A stretch of 15,639 nt of DNA, from assembly GCA_016297805.1 (NCBI GenBank), contig JAEDFX010000051.1, positions 1 to 15,639 of the forward strand, read 5' to 3'. The notes under the pieces are model-generated. The model had not been told where the DNA came from. It saw only the letters and a program-made list of their open reading frames with translations, and ran no database searches. Within the stretch, counting starts at the first letter, position 1; every line of letters starts with the position of its first letter. Both the position numbers and the translations under genes were made by a program. The stretch comes from Treponema sp. (GTDB lineage Bacteria; Spirochaetota; Spirochaetia; Treponematales; Treponemataceae). This document shows positions 13,173-15,639 of the stretch, piece by piece.

Positions 13173-13205
13173 GTGGTACACCGATGACTGACATCAGCGT
13201 ACCAC
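13173..13205. repeat. Hairpin repeat, copy 1
   Basis: Plus-strand arms GTGGTACACCGATG (13173-13186) and CATCAGCGTACCAC (13192-13205) pair over 14 positions, counting two wobble pairs on one strand, around the same ACTGA loop as copy 2. The two copies lie 7 bases apart as direct repeats. It sits five bases after the M16 stop. A T-rich run follows only on the plus strand, so it is not a standard terminator for that leftward gene. Confidence 0.8.
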
Positions 13206-13210
13206 TTTTG

Positions 13211-15639
13211 TTATTTTTCTGGGACTAAGAATACTGAAATGTAGTTTTCTGGGTTTAAGTATTTCTGGGCTGCTTCCTGAAGGTTTTCTGGAGTAATCCA
13301 GCTAATCAGCTTATCCACGTCTTTTGTAACCCATTCAGGTTCGTATGTGAATACAAGTTCTGCTTCAATTCTGTTTATCCACCAGCGGTTTTCGTAAAGA
13401 TTTGTTTCGCGGGTACGGCGGCAGGTTTCCTTTAATTTTTCGATGTAAACTGCATCTACAAGTTCATTCTGAAGATTTTTAATCTGTTCAATTACTTCAT
13501 CACACAATTCCTGAGTGCGTCCTGGTTCACAACCAAATTTAACTGATACGCGAGAGAAACGTTCTGGATATCCGTCAATGTAAGCACTTACACCAATTCC
13601 ATAAGAACCGCTCTTGTCTTCACGAATAACCTCACGCAAACGAATATCCATAAGGCTGTTCAACTGACTGAGAATAAATGATTCCTTGTAAGATTTTTCA
13701 ATATCCTTTTCTGCTGGCAGACTTCTACCAAATGCCATGTATACGACACCCTGGTCACCAATACCCTTCTTAACAGTTGCAGTTGGTTTTCCAGCTGGGA
13801 AATCCCAGTATTTGTAAACAGTTTCTTCCCGGTCTTCTGTAGTTTGCAAGGTACCAAGATAATAGCAGCAGTTTTCAATCAGCTTAGCTTCATCAAAGTC
13901 GCCTGTAAAGATGTATGTGAAGTCTGCAGGATTTGCAAAACGCTGTTTGTAAGTTCTGGCAGCGGCTTCTGCGTTCAGCTTGTTGTAGAACTTCATATCA
14001 AATGGAGCATGATAAACATCATCTTTACCGTAAAGGATTTCCATAATCTTGTCGTTTAAGTGATCCATTGGCTGAGAACCGTGAGCTTCTGCCTGAGCTT
14101 TAGCAGACTGCATTACAGTTTTCCAGCTTTCTTCTGTAAACTGAACCTGTGTAAACATAAGATTTACCAGCTGGAGCATTGCTTCACTGTCATCAACCTT
14201 ACAGTTTCCCTGAATATATTCAGCAGTAGTATTAACTCCAAAATTTACACCAAGCTTCTTAGTCTGAATTTTCTTAATCAGCTGAGGATAGCTTATATTT
14301 TTAAATCCAGAATAAAGCATGTACTGCAAGCTTACATCACCACTGCTTGGAACATCCTTTTCATCAATCTGGAAAGTACCACCCTTACTTGTGATGCTCA
14401 TGTACATGTAATTTTTTTCAAAGTCGTTTTTCTTAGTGATGATTCTGATGCCGTTATCAAGCATATACTCATTTACGCCAAGATTCTTGTTTGCCTTTTT
14501 AGAAACAACCTTTCCTTTGTTCTTTGGACGAGCCATCAAATTGCTGTCTGAAACATCATCTTCGTAAGCGGCAAGCTGTGGATTTTTGTATTCCTTCCAG
14601 ATTGAATTAAGCTCTGCTTCTGAAGGAAGTGCTTCATTTTGTGGTGCAACAAGCAGCATCATTGTTCCGCGGTCATTAAAGGCTTTTCTTGCTTGTTCAT
14701 TAACTTGTTCTACTGTAATTCTTGGAATAATTTTATTGTAAATCTTCTTATAGCTTTCCGGAGAAATTGGAATTTTTCCTACCAAAGTATATTCTACAAT
14801 TGAAGATGCCAAATCGCCGTTCATCTGTTTATCTCTGTTCTGATAAATCAATTCTGCCTGAGAAAGCTGAGATTCTTTCATACGATCCAATTCTGACTGT
14901 GTAATGCCAAAATCAAGGAACATATCAATCTGATCAAATAATGCCATGAGAGCCTGTGAAGTCATACCTGGTTTTGGAACAACTGCTACATAAGCGTTGT
15001 TAGACCACAAAGTAAGAGCAGCCTCTGCAGCACCAGTTCCAAGCCATGGAGAATCTGGTGTAACTGAGATTTCGTTCAAACGAGTGTTGAAGATTGATGC
15101 GGCAATCTGTTTTGCAACCAGGCGCTGAATATCTTCTTCTGTTTCGCGAACTTTATAGTCTGCTTCTGGATTAAAGATGAAAATATTTGTGTATGGCTGT
15201 TCCTTATCTTTCATAATAGAAATTGATTTTTCTGTCTGAACTGGAACGGTGAATTTTGGCAAAGTAACTGATTTATCTGAAGCTGGAATTGGAGCCATTG
15301 CCTTTTCAATTGCTTTTGAAAGCACTGAAGTATCAGCATCACCAACTGCTACAATACTCATGAATTCTGGGCGATACCATTTTTTGTAGAAATCTACAAC
15401 ACGGTCGCGGCTTACGTTTTTAATAATATCCATGTCACCAATTGGAAGACGGTCTTCAAAACGAGAATTTTTTAAGAGGATTTCGCACTGCTTGTCTGAA
15501 ACACGTCCCTGAAGATTCTGACGCAAACGCCATTCTTCTGTAACAACACCACGTTCCTTTTCAACTTCTTCTGGAATAAAACTTACTGCACATGCCCAGT
15601 CGTGCATAATTGAAAGAGCAGTTTCCAGCATTGTTGGAT
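13211..15639 (-). CDS. M16 (pitrilysin/PqqL-type) zinc metallopeptidase, 5'-truncated by the window edge
   Basis: About 808 C-terminal residues of a two-half M16 protease. The coding frame runs through the right edge, so the ATG at 15631 is internal. The visible part opens in the catalytic half with EEVEKERGVVTEEWR (about residue 21 from that Met), the region that supplies the third zinc-ligand glutamate. The HxxEH zinc motif should lie upstream, outside the window. The second, non-catalytic half starts near LDNGIRIITKKNDFEKNYMY (391-410) and has no HxxEH. Further on, LNSLMDIRLREVIREDKSGSYG carries the Arg/Tyr-type substrate-binding region of the family. A full length near 930-950 residues would be usual. 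It probably acts in the periplasm on peptides, which cannot be confirmed without the N-terminus. Only hairpin repeats, not a clear terminator, follow the stop. Confidence 0.92.
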   Translation of the reverse strand, partial: PTMLETALSIMHDWACAVSFIPEEVEKERGVVTEEWRLRQNLQGRVSDKQCEILLKNSRFEDRLPIGDMDIIKNVSRDRVVDFYKKWYRPEFMSIVAVGDADTSVLSKAIEKAMAPIPASDKSVTLPKFTVPVQTEKSISIMKDKEQPYTNIFIFNPEADYKVRETEEDIQRLVAKQIAASIFNTRLNEISVTPDSPWLGTGAAEAALTLWSNNAYVAVVPKPGMTSQALMALFDQIDMFLDFGITQSELDRMKESQLSQAELIYQNRDKQMNGDLASSIVEYTLVGKIPISPESYKKIYNKIIPRITVEQVNEQARKAFNDRGTMMLLVAPQNEALPSEAELNSIWKEYKNPQLAAYEDDVSDSNLMARPKNKGKVVSKKANKNLGVNEYMLDNGIRIITKKNDFEKNYMYMSITSKGGTFQIDEKDVPSSGDVSLQYMLYSGFKNISYPQLIKKIQTKKLGVNFGVNTTAEYIQGNCKVDDSEAMLQLVNLMFTQVQFTEESWKTVMQSAKAQAEAHGSQPMDHLNDKIMEILYGKDDVYHAPFDMKFYNKLNAEAAARTYKQRFANPADFTYIFTGDFDEAKLIENCCYYLGTLQTTEDREETVYKYWDFPAGKPTATVKKGIGDQGVVYMAFGRSLPAEKDIEKSYKESFILSQLNSLMDIRLREVIREDKSGSYGIGVSAYIDGYPERFSRVSVKFGCEPGRTQELCDEVIEQIKNLQNELVDAVYIEKLKETCRRTRETNLYENRWWINRIEAELVFTYEPEWVTKDVDKLISWITPENLQEAAQKYLNPENYISVFLVPEK

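Noticed and set aside
13135..13205. The hairpin pair considered as CRISPR repeats or integron attC sites.
   Set aside because: Only two copies with a 7-base gap and no spacers of regular size; no attC core GTTRRRY/RYYYAAC boxes and no integrase nearby.
13173..13213. Hairpin copy 1 read as the rho-independent terminator of the M16 gene.
   Set aside because: In the leftward direction the stem is followed by CTTAATAT, not a T-run. The T-rich side faces the plus strand, where no gene ends.
14060..14551. A 163-codon plus-strand frame inside the M16 gene.
   Set aside because: It is antisense to a well-conserved protease, has no ribosome site and looks like no known family; a shadow of the M16 coding frame.

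Overview
The window looks like a chromosomal segment of an AT-rich, diderm, host-associated spirochete, most likely a gut or rumen Treponema. This is an inference from three things. Signal peptides end in short ...FA or ...AFA sites. A small outer-membrane barrel ends in phenylalanine. An M16 protease, a MetQ-type binding protein and c-di-GMP enzymes carrying several PAS-like domains occur together. TTG and GTG starts are used several times, each judged from its Shine-Dalgarno site or gene junction. No rRNA, tRNA, CRISPR array or insertion sequence was recognised.

Layout, mostly on the minus strand and so read right to left. (1) 13211-15639 is the C-terminal part of a large M16 metallopeptidase whose zinc-binding start lies outside the window. 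(2) 12889-13210 is a decayed intergenic stretch. It holds two related hairpin repeats, a 45-codon remnant of a LuxR-type DNA-binding domain that begins inside one hairpin, and a good promoter facing left. (3) 10402-12888 is a compact four-gene operon: outer-membrane barrel, secreted DUF4097 beta-helix protein, LytTR regulator, DUF3021 membrane protein. (4) metQ (9512-10288, plus strand) is the only rightward gene. It has a consensus promoter whose -10 box sits inside a perfect inverted repeat, and it converges on the operon at a cluster of hairpins. (5) 4080-9327 holds two neighbouring c-di-GMP genes that share an N-terminal sensor module: a dCache membrane diguanylate cyclase and a cytoplasmic GGDEF-PAS-GGDEF*-EAL protein. 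(6) 2291-3997 is an AMP-forming acyl-CoA synthetase closed by a strong terminator. (7) 968-2216 holds a cytoplasmic GH113-like glycosidase coupled to an internally deleted HAD phosphatase. (8) 148-834 is thyX, with its own candidate promoter.

Functional links: the two c-di-GMP genes probably make and break one second-messenger pool in response to an extracytoplasmic signal. The LytTR/DUF3021 pair resembles regulator plus membrane-antagonist systems of Firmicutes and here sits in one operon with two surface proteins, so it may sense or control the envelope. That module, and the hairpin pair abutting the LuxR remnant, are the parts most worth following up. Bases 1-147 hold no gene that I can support.
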